In this document: positions 1 to 5,934 of the stretch, piece by piece
Position numbering within the stretch: the stretch's first letter is position 1
Layout: the number at the start of each line of letters is the position of its first letter
From: an uncultured Verrucomicrobiales bacterium
GTDB lineage: Bacteria > Verrucomicrobiota > Verrucomicrobiae > Limisphaerales > CANJSG01
Reading direction: 5' to 3'
Assembly: GCA_946480965.1 (NCBI GenBank)
Contig: CAMLMI010000271.1
Location: forward strand, 1 to 6,535
DNA: 6,535 nt
The notes under the pieces: generated by a model
Told to the model about the DNA's origin: nothing
The model's input: the letters and a program-made list of their open reading frames with translations, nothing else
Database searches by the model: none
Translations under genes and position numbers: made by a program

Positions 1-22
1 GCTCTAAAACGGAGCGCCGGGC

Positions 23-1537
23 TCAGACCCGGTTCGGCACCACGAAGGGAGCGCGGTATTCGCGGCGGAGCAGCGCGTTGGCGGCGGCGTTGCCGGGGAA
101 AGTCTCGGACTGCGGGTCCATCGTCAGCACGGGCCCGAGCGTGACGCGGTCCTTCATCACATCGACCTCGTTGGCGGCCAAGTGGGCCAACATGCGCTGG
201 AACGTTTCCTCGGCTCCGGCCTCGGCCTTGATCGCCTCGCGCACGGCTTCGGGCGACGCCAGTTGGCCCAGGCGATAGGAGATGTTGCCGGTATGGCAGA
301 GCGCGCTGGAGAGATGGCCCTCCAGAATGTCGGCGTTCAGGTCGGCGGATTTCCGGCTGCGCATGGCCTTGAAGAAATTGGCCATGTGGTTCGTGGCTCC
401 CGACCACTTCTTCAGCTCCTTGCCGTCGCGGTCATAGGCCTGGGCGCTGGTGTAGTTGGGCACCAGCACATGGCCGCCCTCGCACTCGATGACCACCGAG
501 ACACTGCCGCCCCGGTAAACGTCCATCTTCGTGTCGCCCTTCTTCGTCGGCAGACCGCGCACCTCGAAGATGAGCGGAGCCTTGTCGTAGTCCTGATAGA
601 CGAACTGCGTGTTGGGCGTCTCGCCGTCGTCCACGTAGCCGAGGCGTCCGCCCACGCTGAAGACGCGCGGGGCCAAGGCGTCTTCGCCCAGGAACCAACG
701 GGCGATGTCCATCTGATGGATGCCCTGGTTGCCGAGGTCGCCGTTGCCGTAGTGCCAGACCCAGTGCCAGTCGTAATGAACGGGGCCGAACTTGGCCTGG
801 TTGCGGTGCGGCGGCACCAACGGGGCCGGTCCGCTCCAGAGATCGTAGTTGATGGAGTCGGGAACGGCCTGCGGACCGGAGGTCTTGCCGATGCTCGGAC
901 GCGGCTTGTAGCAGAGCCCGCGCGCGATCCGGATCTTGCCGATGTTCCCGGCCTGGACCCACGCGACGGTCTCGCGGATGGCGTGGCTGGAACGGGACTG
1001 GGTGCCGGTCTGGACGATGCGGTCGTATTTGCGCGCCGCCTTCACGAGCTGGCGGCCTTCCCAGACGTTGTGGGAAACGGGCTTCTCCACATAGACGTCG
1101 TGCCCGGTCTGCACGGCCCAAATCGCACCGAGAGAATGCCAGTGGTTGGGCGTGGCGAGGATGACGGCGTCCAACTGCCCGCTCTCGTGCATCCGGCGGC
1201 AGTCCTCGAACTGGAGCACCTGCTCCCCGCGCTTCTCCGCCTCGCCCACTCGACGGGCGAGCACCTTGGAATCCACGTCGCACAACGCGGCGATGCGGAC
1301 CTTTTCACCCGCTTCGGCGGCCCGCAGCGTGTCCTTGATCAGGTCGCCCGCGCGGCTATTCAAACCGACGACGCCGACGCGGATGGTGTCGTTCGCGCCG
1401 ATGACGCGCTTGTAGGAGGCCGCGCCCATGCCGGTCGCGCAACCGGCAAAGGACGAGGCCAGCGCGAGGCCGGCGCCGCCGAGCAGCGTGTTCTTGAGAA
1501 AGCGCCTCCGGGAGGTCTGGGGATGCGTGGTGCTCAT
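23..1537 (-). CDS. Tat-exported Gfo/Idh/MocA family oxidoreductase
   Basis: This is an NAD(P)-dependent oxidoreductase of the Gfo/Idh/MocA family, 504 aa, whose members usually oxidise or reduce a sugar or sugar derivative. The N-terminus has a twin-arginine signal (SRRRFLK, residues 9-15), a hydrophobic stretch to about residue 30 and a possible lipobox ending at Cys33 (SFAGC), so the protein is probably exported folded with its cofactor and perhaps lipid-anchored. The Rossmann domain starts near residue 52 (VGVVGLNSRAG). ATPNHWH (128-134) and the family EKP motif (151-153, Lys152) are intact. GIHQMD (272-277) supplies the conserved His274 and Asp277 of the C-terminal domain. Residues 300-504 match the longer C-terminal type common in Verrucomicrobiota and Planctomycetes. 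The gene starts 21 bases after the DUF6807 stop, without a Shine-Dalgarno site, so it is probably co-transcribed and possibly coupled. The substrate cannot be inferred. Confidence 0.93.
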   Translation of the reverse strand: MSTTHPQTSRRRFLKNTLLGGAGLALASSFAGCATGMGAASYKRVIGANDTIRVGVVGLNSRAGDLIKDTLRAAEAGEKVRIAALCDVDSKVLARRVGEAEKRGEQVLQFEDCRRMHESGQLDAVILATPNHWHSLGAIWAVQTGHDVYVEKPVSHNVWEGRQLVKAARKYDRIVQTGTQSRSSHAIRETVAWVQAGNIGKIRIARGLCYKPRPSIGKTSGPQAVPDSINYDLWSGPAPLVPPHRNQAKFGPVHYDWHWVWHYGNGDLGNQGIHQMDIARWFLGEDALAPRVFSVGGRLGYVDDGETPNTQFVYQDYDKAPLIFEVRGLPTKKGDTKMDVYRGGSVSVVIECEGGHVLVPNYTSAQAYDRDGKELKKWSGATNHMANFFKAMRSRKSADLNADILEGHLSSALCHTGNISYRLGQLASPEAVREAIKAEAGAEETFQRMLAHLAANEVDVMKDRVTLGPVLTMDPQSETFPGNAAANALLRREYRAPFVVPNRV

Positions 1538-1558
1538 GGTTCTGGGAATCGGTTGGGG

Positions 1559-2683
1559 TCAGCGTTTCGTGGAAGCCTTCAGGTAGTCGGCGTGCAGCCG
1601 TTCAATGCCCGCCGCCTTTTCGTCGCCTTCGGCGAACACCACGCGGTAGCGGAAAGTGACGCTCTGCCCGGCCGCGATCTTCAAATCGCCGAGATCCTTC
1701 TGGTCGGGCTTGTTCTCAAAATAGTGCTGGCCGAAGGGATTCGCGGCGAAGAGGCCGTAGTCGCGGACATGCCACCAGGTCGGGTAACGCGGGTTCTGCG
1801 GATGGTCGAAGATGGCGACGCCCATCGTCTTCCCTTCGGCGGGTCCGTAGTAATAGACCCAGTCGGCCTTCTTGCCCCAAGTCCGGGCCTCGCGTTTGGC
1901 CTCCTTCGCCGCCACCACGGACGCGCCGTCGTCGCGCACGCCGGTGCTCATCACGATGTGGCCGTCGCCCGGCTGGGGTTTCTGGCCGCGGACCTGGAGC
2001 TTGAGCGCGCGCATCGTCTCGGCCACGCGCACGGCCAGGAAACCGTCCTTGTCGTCGCCGAAAACCACGTCGCCGTGCGTCGCCTTCAGCGTGATCTCCC
2101 AGTCCACGAACTTGGTCGTGCCGTTCCCGCTGAAGCGCAGCGTGCGGACATCGGAGCAGACGGTTTTGCCGTCGTTGCCGACCCACTCGTTCTCCGAGGT
2201 GATCTCGCCTTCCTTGCCACCGGCGATCTTGAGGAACCGTTTGTGGACGATCTTGCCGACCCCTTCGCGGTCCACCCAAAAATTCTGCCCGTTCACCCGC
2301 TGGTGGCCGAGCCACATGCCGCGATGGTGCGGATGGTCGCGGTCTTCGCCTTCGACTTCCTTCATCGGGAAATGGCGCGTCATGTTCACGCCGCCGGGAC
2401 CGAGCACCGGATAGAAAAACGGCCGGGGCACGTTCTGGAACTGGTATTCGGTGAAAGGCTGCCCACCGATCTCGACGACGACCCGTCCGCCGTTTTCCGC
2501 GACCGTGACCGGAAGGAACGCGCCCGAAAGCGTCGCCGGCTGCGCCGATCCCGAAGCGAGGGCGGGCTCATTGGGCCGCAACGGCGTGGTGACGGGAGAT
2601 GTCGGCGTCTCGGCCGCCCGGAGACCGCCCGCAACGGATGAAAACAGCACGACAGCGGCGAGGAACTTCGCTCGGGGAATCAT
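1559..2683 (-). CDS. DUF6807 (PmoA-like) secreted protein
   Basis: This 374-aa protein belongs to the family labelled DUF6807 or 'methane oxygenase PmoA'. The second name is misleading: nothing here resembles the membrane subunit of particulate methane monooxygenase. A Sec signal peptide is visible (basic RAK, hydrophobic core at residues 8-20, likely cleavage near LRA at 21-23), followed by a Pro/Thr/Ser-rich linker to about residue 52. The family signature is DHPHHRG (116-122), preceded by a Pro/Gly-rich strand (RPFFYPVLGPGG, 87-98). A second conserved block lies at 292-318, with HPQNPRYPTWWHVRDYG. The clustered histidines suggest a metal or ligand site, but that is inference. The gene directly precedes the Gfo/Idh/MocA gene, a pairing I recall as common in carbohydrate-degrading Verrucomicrobiota and Planctomycetes, so a role in periplasmic sugar conversion is likely. 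The exact reaction is unknown. Confidence 0.9.
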   Translation of the reverse strand: MIPRAKFLAAVVLFSSVAGGLRAAETPTSPVTTPLRPNEPALASGSAQPATLSGAFLPVTVAENGGRVVVEIGGQPFTEYQFQNVPRPFFYPVLGPGGVNMTRHFPMKEVEGEDRDHPHHRGMWLGHQRVNGQNFWVDREGVGKIVHKRFLKIAGGKEGEITSENEWVGNDGKTVCSDVRTLRFSGNGTTKFVDWEITLKATHGDVVFGDDKDGFLAVRVAETMRALKLQVRGQKPQPGDGHIVMSTGVRDDGASVVAAKEAKREARTWGKKADWVYYYGPAEGKTMGVAIFDHPQNPRYPTWWHVRDYGLFAANPFGQHYFENKPDQKDLGDLKIAAGQSVTFRYRVVFAEGDEKAAGIERLHADYLKASTKR

Positions 2684-2690
2684 GCCGGGC

Positions 2691-2718
2691 AGTCTTGAAG
2701 CAATGCCGCATCGGTCAA
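2691..2718 (-). promoter_or_regulatory. Candidate promoter of the DUF6807-oxidoreductase pair, leaderless type
   Basis: Reading the minus strand, TTGACC (five of six bases of the sigma-70 -35 consensus; plus-strand positions 2713-2718) is followed by a 16-base spacer and AAGACT as a -10-like element (2691-2696). Only seven bases separate that element from the ATG, so transcription would start at or next to the start codon, giving a leaderless mRNA. An A-rich stretch (AGAAAAA) lies upstream of the -35 and could act as an UP element. No Shine-Dalgarno site competes with this reading. The -10 match is only moderate (three of six). Confidence 0.5.
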
Positions 2719-2776
2719 TGGCATTTTTCTTCCGGCGGCCCGGACTTTGGCTCGGGTCATCCCTGGATTCTGCACC

Positions 2777-2792
2777 CGCGCCTGTCGGCGCG
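2777..2792 (-). terminator. Perfect GC-rich hairpin downstream of the ABC ATPase gene
   Basis: Six perfectly paired bases (CGCGCC/GGCGCG) enclose a four-base loop, starting 11 bases after the ABC stop codon on the minus strand. No T-run follows, so it is not a standard intrinsic terminator. It could slow polymerase, protect a 3' end or aid termination. Together with the promoter candidate at 2691-2718, it suggests that the ABC gene and the DUF6807 gene are separate transcription units. Confidence 0.3.
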
Positions 2793-2803
2793 ACCGCTCC
2801 GCT

Positions 2804-3790
2804 TCAATCCCTCTTCTCCGAAAAGAGCCGACGGATGATCTCCTCCACCGGCACTTCCTGGATGTCGATGTCCTTCACCGGATAGCGGTCCAGCAGCGTC
2901 TTGCAGGCGGCGATCACCCGGTCGCGTTTCACCTTCAGCGTGACCCCGGCGGCGGACGACTCCGTGACCTCGCCCAGCTCCGCCAGGGCCGCCGCCTCGC
3001 ACTTGCAGTCCCCTTCCCACCGGATGGTCACGAGCTTGAAGTCGGCGAAGCGGTCCAGCACGTCGGACAACCGGCCGTCGAAGAACAGCTTCCCGTGGTC
3101 GATGATGACCACCCGCTCGCACAGTTCCTGGATGTCCGCCATGTAGTGGCTCGTCAGCACGATGGTCGTCCTGCGCGTGGCGTTGTGGTGCTTGAGGAAC
3201 TCCCGGACGGTCTTCTGCGAGACGACGTCGAGACCGATGGTCGGCTCGTCGAGGAAGAGCACCTTCGGCTGGTGCAGGAGCGACGCGATCAGCTCCATCT
3301 TCATCCGTTCCCCCAACGACAGCTCGCGCACCATCACGTTCAGCTTGTCCCGCACCGCGAGCAGCTCCGTCAGCTCGTCCACCGTCTTCCGGAACACGGC
3401 GGGATCGAGCCCGTAGATCTTCGCGTTCAGCTCCAGAGATTCCCGCGCGGGCAGGTCCCACCAGAGCTGGTTCTTCTGCCCGAGGAGCAGCGCGAACTGG
3501 CGACGGAACGCGTCCTCTCGCTTCCATGGCACATGTCCCAGCACCAGCGCCTCGCCCGAGGTGGGATACAGCAGCCCCGACAGCATCTTCAGCGTCGTCG
3601 TCTTGCCCGCGCCGTTCGGGCCGAGAAACCCGATGAATTCCCCCTCCTCCACAGCGAACGACACCTCCCGCACCGCCGTCGTCGTTTCGTAGGCGCGACG
3701 GAACAGCCCCTTCACCGCCCCGGAAAACCCCGGAGCCTTCTTGTAGGTGCGGAACGTCTTGGTGAGCCCGCGGACTTCGATGACCGGCAT
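2804..3790 (-). CDS. ABC-2-type transporter ATP-binding protein, no adjacent permease
   Basis: This is an ABC ATPase of 328 aa when started at MPVIEV. An in-frame ATG nine codons upstream adds a non-homologous MRGVRQRGR and is less likely, because ABC domains of this type begin with this IEV-type strand. All nucleotide-binding motifs are present: Walker A GPNGAGKT (57-64), Q-loop Gln105, signature LSLGE (157-161, departing from the usual LSGGQ), Walker B VLFLDEP (177-183), D-loop GLD (186-188) and switch His215. The segment GQKNQLWWDLPARES (104-118) and the roughly 80-residue C-terminal extension resemble the uncharacterised ABC-2 exporter ATPases of COG4586, which usually sit beside two membrane permease genes. 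Here the flanking genes are a divergent sigma factor and DUF6807, so the partner permeases must lie elsewhere or are missing. The transported substrate is unknown. It is likely a cytoplasmic, membrane-peripheral protein. Confidence 0.93.
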   Translation of the reverse strand: MPVIEVRGLTKTFRTYKKAPGFSGAVKGLFRRAYETTTAVREVSFAVEEGEFIGFLGPNGAGKTTTLKMLSGLLYPTSGEALVLGHVPWKREDAFRRQFALLLGQKNQLWWDLPARESLELNAKIYGLDPAVFRKTVDELTELLAVRDKLNVMVRELSLGERMKMELIASLLHQPKVLFLDEPTIGLDVVSQKTVREFLKHHNATRRTTIVLTSHYMADIQELCERVVIIDHGKLFFDGRLSDVLDRFADFKLVTIRWEGDCKCEAAALAELGEVTESSAAGVTLKVKRDRVIAACKTLLDRYPVKDIDIQEVPVEEIIRRLFSEKRD

Positions 3791-3796
3791 CCGCCC

Positions 3797-3825
3797 ACGC
3801 TGTCGGACACCCCGCACCGGGGCAA
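3797..3825 (-). promoter_or_regulatory. Weak candidate promoter of the ABC ATPase gene
   Basis: On the minus strand, TTGCCC (plus-strand positions 3820-3825), a 17-base spacer and CAGCGT (3797-3802) precede the ATG at 3790 by six bases. The geometry matches the DUF6807 promoter candidate, but the -10 match is poor (two of six) and the surrounding GC is high, so this is tentative. Its main support is the repeated spacing to the start codon. Confidence 0.25.
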
Positions 3826-3907
3826 GCGGAGAGGGACCGGGACCGTGGGCCGCGCCCCGTCTTTCTCTTCAACGGAATCATGGCCGCCCGACAATTTCTC
3901 CGTGCGC

Positions 3908-3935
3908 TTTTCCCCTCCGGCGGCTGCCCTAGCCT
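3908..3935 (+). promoter_or_regulatory. Weak candidate promoter of the sigma factor gene
   Basis: TAGCCT (3930-3935) lies eight bases before the ATG at 3944 and could be a -10 element for a leaderless transcript. The best -35 partner is TTTTCC (3908-3913, 16-base spacer), which matches only three of six consensus bases. If this factor controls its own gene, a non-sigma-70 promoter may lie in the same gap, but none can be recognised without knowing its target motif. Confidence 0.22.
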
Positions 3936-3943
3936 GAAACGCA

Positions 3944-5416
3944 ATGGCACCGGACAACGAACTGCTCGCCCGCTGGCTCCGCACCCGCTCGGAACAGGAC
4001 TTCGCCGAACTCGTCCAGCGCCATCTCGCTATGGTCCACTCCGCCGCGCTCCGCGTGGTCAACGGCGACCGCCACCTCGCCGACGACGTCGCCCAGACCG
4101 TCTTCGCCGACCTCGCGCGCAAGGCGCGCAGCCTGACCGACCGCCCCTCGCTCGCCGGTTGGCTCCACACCAGCGCCCGCTTCGCCGCGATGGGTCTGCT
4201 GCGCGGCGAACACCGCCGCCGCCAACGCGAACAGGAGGCCCTTTCCATGCCGCAAGATCCCGCCGCCAGCGACGCCCCCGCCTGGTCCGAACTCCAGCCC
4301 GTGATCGACGTCGCCATCGGCGACCTCTCGGCCAAGGACCGCGAGGCGCTGCTCCTGCGCTACTTCGAGAACCGCTCCCATCGCGAGATCGGCGAACTCC
4401 TCGGCCTGACCGACAACGCCGCCCGAATGCGTGTCGAACGCGCCCTCGACAAGGCCCGCAGCCTTCTCGCCAAACGTGGCATCACTTCCAGCACCTCCGG
4501 CCTCGCCGCCGCGCTGCTGGCCCACGGCACCCTCGTTACCACGACCGTCACCGCCGCGCAGATCACCACCGCCGCACTGACCTCGGCCGCCGCCGCCGGT
4601 CCGGGCTTCACCCTGCTCCACCTCATGACCGCCACCCAGCTCAAGACCGGCCTCGCCGTCACCGCCCTCGTCGCCGGACTGTCCGTGCCCTTGGCCTTGC
4701 AGCACCGCGCCAATGCCGAGCTGAGAAGCCAGAACGCCACCTTGAACAACCAGTTGATCCGTCTCACGGAGCTGGAAGCGGAGAACAATCGGTTGCGTGG
4801 TTTGGCAGTTGCCGATGCCGAGCTGGCAACGCTTCGATTGGAGGTCCAGGAGTTGTCACGGACACGAGAGCAGCTCCTCTCACTCCAGGAAGAGAACACC
4901 AAACTGCTTGAACAAGCACAGAGCCTACAGCGGGAGCTGGCAGCCATACAGCAAGACAAGCTGAGGCGAGAAGACGCCGACTGGCGCAAAGAATTCCGCA
5001 ACAAGAAAAGCACCTACATCGCGTTGTTGACTCAAATCGTCCTTGCCTACGCCAACGCGAGAGATGGCCAACTGCCGGACAGCATCGCGGAACTCAGGGC
5101 ATATCTGGACAACGATTCTTTAGACGACCCAAAGCAAGAAGCCCTCATTCGAGCGTTTCAACAGAGGGAATCGGACTGGGGGCTTTCCCTGGATGACTTG
5201 GAACTGGTCACAACAGGAAACCTTTTCGACCTTCCAGATCCAAAATCGGCTGTTCTGTTACGGGACCGGAATCCCGTGGAAATGCGAGGAGGCTACACCC
5301 TCACGATGCAGAGCTTTTCCAATGGAAGCGTCTCGGCCAACGAGAAGGCTCCAAACGGAGATTCACGATCAGGGAGCAGCATTTCCATCCCAATGACCTT
5401 TCCCGGTCCGAAGTAG
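3944..5416 (+). CDS. Sigma-70 family (ECF-like) factor fused to membrane helix, coiled coil and C-terminal domain
   Basis: The protein has 490 aa, against roughly 160-200 for a plain ECF sigma factor. Sigma region 2 spans about residues 10-90, with the core-binding helix ADDVAQTVFADLARKA (46-61). Region 4 spans about 127-177, with a helix-turn-helix in REIGELLGLTDNAARMRVERAL. There is an Ala/Thr-rich tract at 181-222, then one strong hydrophobic segment at about 233-252 (GLAVTALVAGLSVPLAL). This is followed by a long Leu/Glu/Gln/Arg-rich coiled coil at about 255-345 and a soluble C-terminal domain (355-490), which I recognise only loosely: its GQLPDSIAELRAYL stretch resembles modules seen in many Verrucomicrobiota proteins. 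The sigma half should face the cytoplasm and the coiled coil the periplasm. No separate anti-sigma gene is adjacent, so control in cis, perhaps by proteolytic release, is possible (inference). GC content drops sharply after about 4700. The start has no Shine-Dalgarno site. Confidence 0.88.
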   Translation: MAPDNELLARWLRTRSEQDFAELVQRHLAMVHSAALRVVNGDRHLADDVAQTVFADLARKARSLTDRPSLAGWLHTSARFAAMGLLRGEHRRRQREQEALSMPQDPAASDAPAWSELQPVIDVAIGDLSAKDREALLLRYFENRSHREIGELLGLTDNAARMRVERALDKARSLLAKRGITSSTSGLAAALLAHGTLVTTTVTAAQITTAALTSAAAAGPGFTLLHLMTATQLKTGLAVTALVAGLSVPLALQHRANAELRSQNATLNNQLIRLTELEAENNRLRGLAVADAELATLRLEVQELSRTREQLLSLQEENTKLLEQAQSLQRELAAIQQDKLRREDADWRKEFRNKKSTYIALLTQIVLAYANARDGQLPDSIAELRAYLDNDSLDDPKQEALIRAFQQRESDWGLSLDDLELVTTGNLFDLPDPKSAVLLRDRNPVEMRGGYTLTMQSFSNGSVSANEKAPNGDSRSGSSISIPMTFPGPK

Positions 5417-5473
5417 TCATCGGGAGCGATAGCCACCGAATCAGGAAGCGTTCATGGAACAGACTTGGCTGTG

Positions 5474-5486
5474 GCCCATGTTGGGC
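5474..5486. repeat. Short perfect inverted repeat in the gap before ybaB
   Basis: GCCCA and TGGGC flank a three-base centre in the 141-base gap between the sigma factor gene and ybaB. It could be a small hairpin or a protein-binding dyad. It has no T-run and its stem is only five base pairs, so it is not called a terminator. Nothing else recognisable lies in this gap: no good sigma-70 -35/-10 pair was found there. Confidence 0.25.
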
Positions 5487-5557
5487 ACGAAAGGCTCGAT
5501 AGTGTTTGCGCGATTTCCCTCTGGCCCCGGACCCGAAGCCGCGCTACCCCTAGGGCC

Positions 5558-5869
5558 ATGTCAGGCCTAGGCAAATTGATGAAGCAGGCTGCGCGGATGC
5601 AGCAGCAGATGACCGAGATCCAGGCGGCCCTCGCCAAGCGCACCGTCGAGGCCACCAGCGGCGGCGGCGCCGTCAAGGTGACCGCCAAGTGCGACGGCAC
5701 CCTCGCCGCGATCAAGATCGACCCCGCCGCGCTTTCCCCCGACGACGCCCAGATCCTCGAGGACATGCTCCTCAGCACCGTCAACCAGGCGCTCGACAAG
5801 GCCAAGGCCATCTCCAACGAGGAGATGAGCCGCGCCACCCAGGGCTTCAACATCCCGGGTTTGATGTAG
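5558..5869 (+). CDS. ybaB: YbaB/EbfC family nucleoid-associated protein
   Basis: This is a 103-aa DNA-binding protein of the YbaB/EbfC family, which binds DNA as a dimer and is linked to nucleoid organisation and to recombination through its usual neighbour recR. The start chosen is the ATG at 5558, giving MSGLGKLMKQAARMQQQM, the standard family N-terminus of a charged helix. An in-frame ATG at 5465 would add 31 residues with no family resemblance. The middle carries the conserved Gly-rich turn (SGGGAVKV, 36-43) and strands to about residue 58. The C-terminal helix and tail end in FNIPGLM, the typical 'PGL' terminus. Full length for the family. recR follows 65 bases downstream on the same strand. 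In many bacteria dnaX precedes this gene; here the sigma factor fusion does. AGGG lies only two bases from the ATG, too close for a normal ribosome site. Confidence 0.95.
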   Translation: MSGLGKLMKQAARMQQQMTEIQAALAKRTVEATSGGGAVKVTAKCDGTLAAIKIDPAALSPDDAQILEDMLLSTVNQALDKAKAISNEEMSRATQGFNIPGLM

Positions 5870-5889
5870 CCGACGGCGACCCGCCTGAG

Positions 5890-5924
5890 CGTTCGGCGTT
5901 GGACGTTGGGCGTTCGTTGTTCTC
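5890..5924 (+). repeat. Heptamer tandem repeat just upstream of recR
   Basis: CGTT recurs at exactly seven-base spacing at 5890, 5897, 5904 and 5911, giving the units CGTTCGG, then CGTTGGA, then CGTTGGG, then CGTTCGT. A fifth, degraded unit (TGTTCTC) follows at 5918-5924. The consensus is CGTTSGR. The tract fills most of the 65-base gap between ybaB and recR and ends 10 bases before the recR ATG. Confidence 0.6.
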
Positions 5925-5934
5925 CCCGATCCGG

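Noticed and set aside
1..10. The first ten bases are the reverse complement of GTTTTAGAGC, the start of a well-known type II CRISPR repeat
   Set aside because: Ten bases at the window edge, with no second copy, spacer or cas gene, is compatible with chance; the region directly abuts the oxidoreductase stop codon.
182..2641. An 819-codon open frame on the plus strand, antisense to the oxidoreductase and DUF6807 genes
   Set aside because: It spans two well-recognised genes and the gap between them in the opposite direction. Its translation is rich in Ala, Arg, His, Asp and Val with no recognisable domain. Long antisense frames of this kind arise from GC-rich third positions.
3833..3844. Tandem GGGACC hexamer pair in the divergent gap upstream of the ABC promoter candidate
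   Set aside because: Two copies of a GC-rich hexamer in GC-rich DNA are easily expected by chance, and no dyad or third copy supports an operator.
2747..3950. Open frames of about 396 codons on both strands overlapping the ABC ATPase gene
   Set aside because: They are out of frame with the ABC gene, whose complete set of ATPase motifs is unambiguous. Their translations are Arg/Pro/His-rich with no domain.
5465..5557. A longer ybaB start at 5465 that adds 31 residues
   Set aside because: The added residues have no family resemblance, while the ATG at 5558 gives the standard YbaB N-terminus and length.
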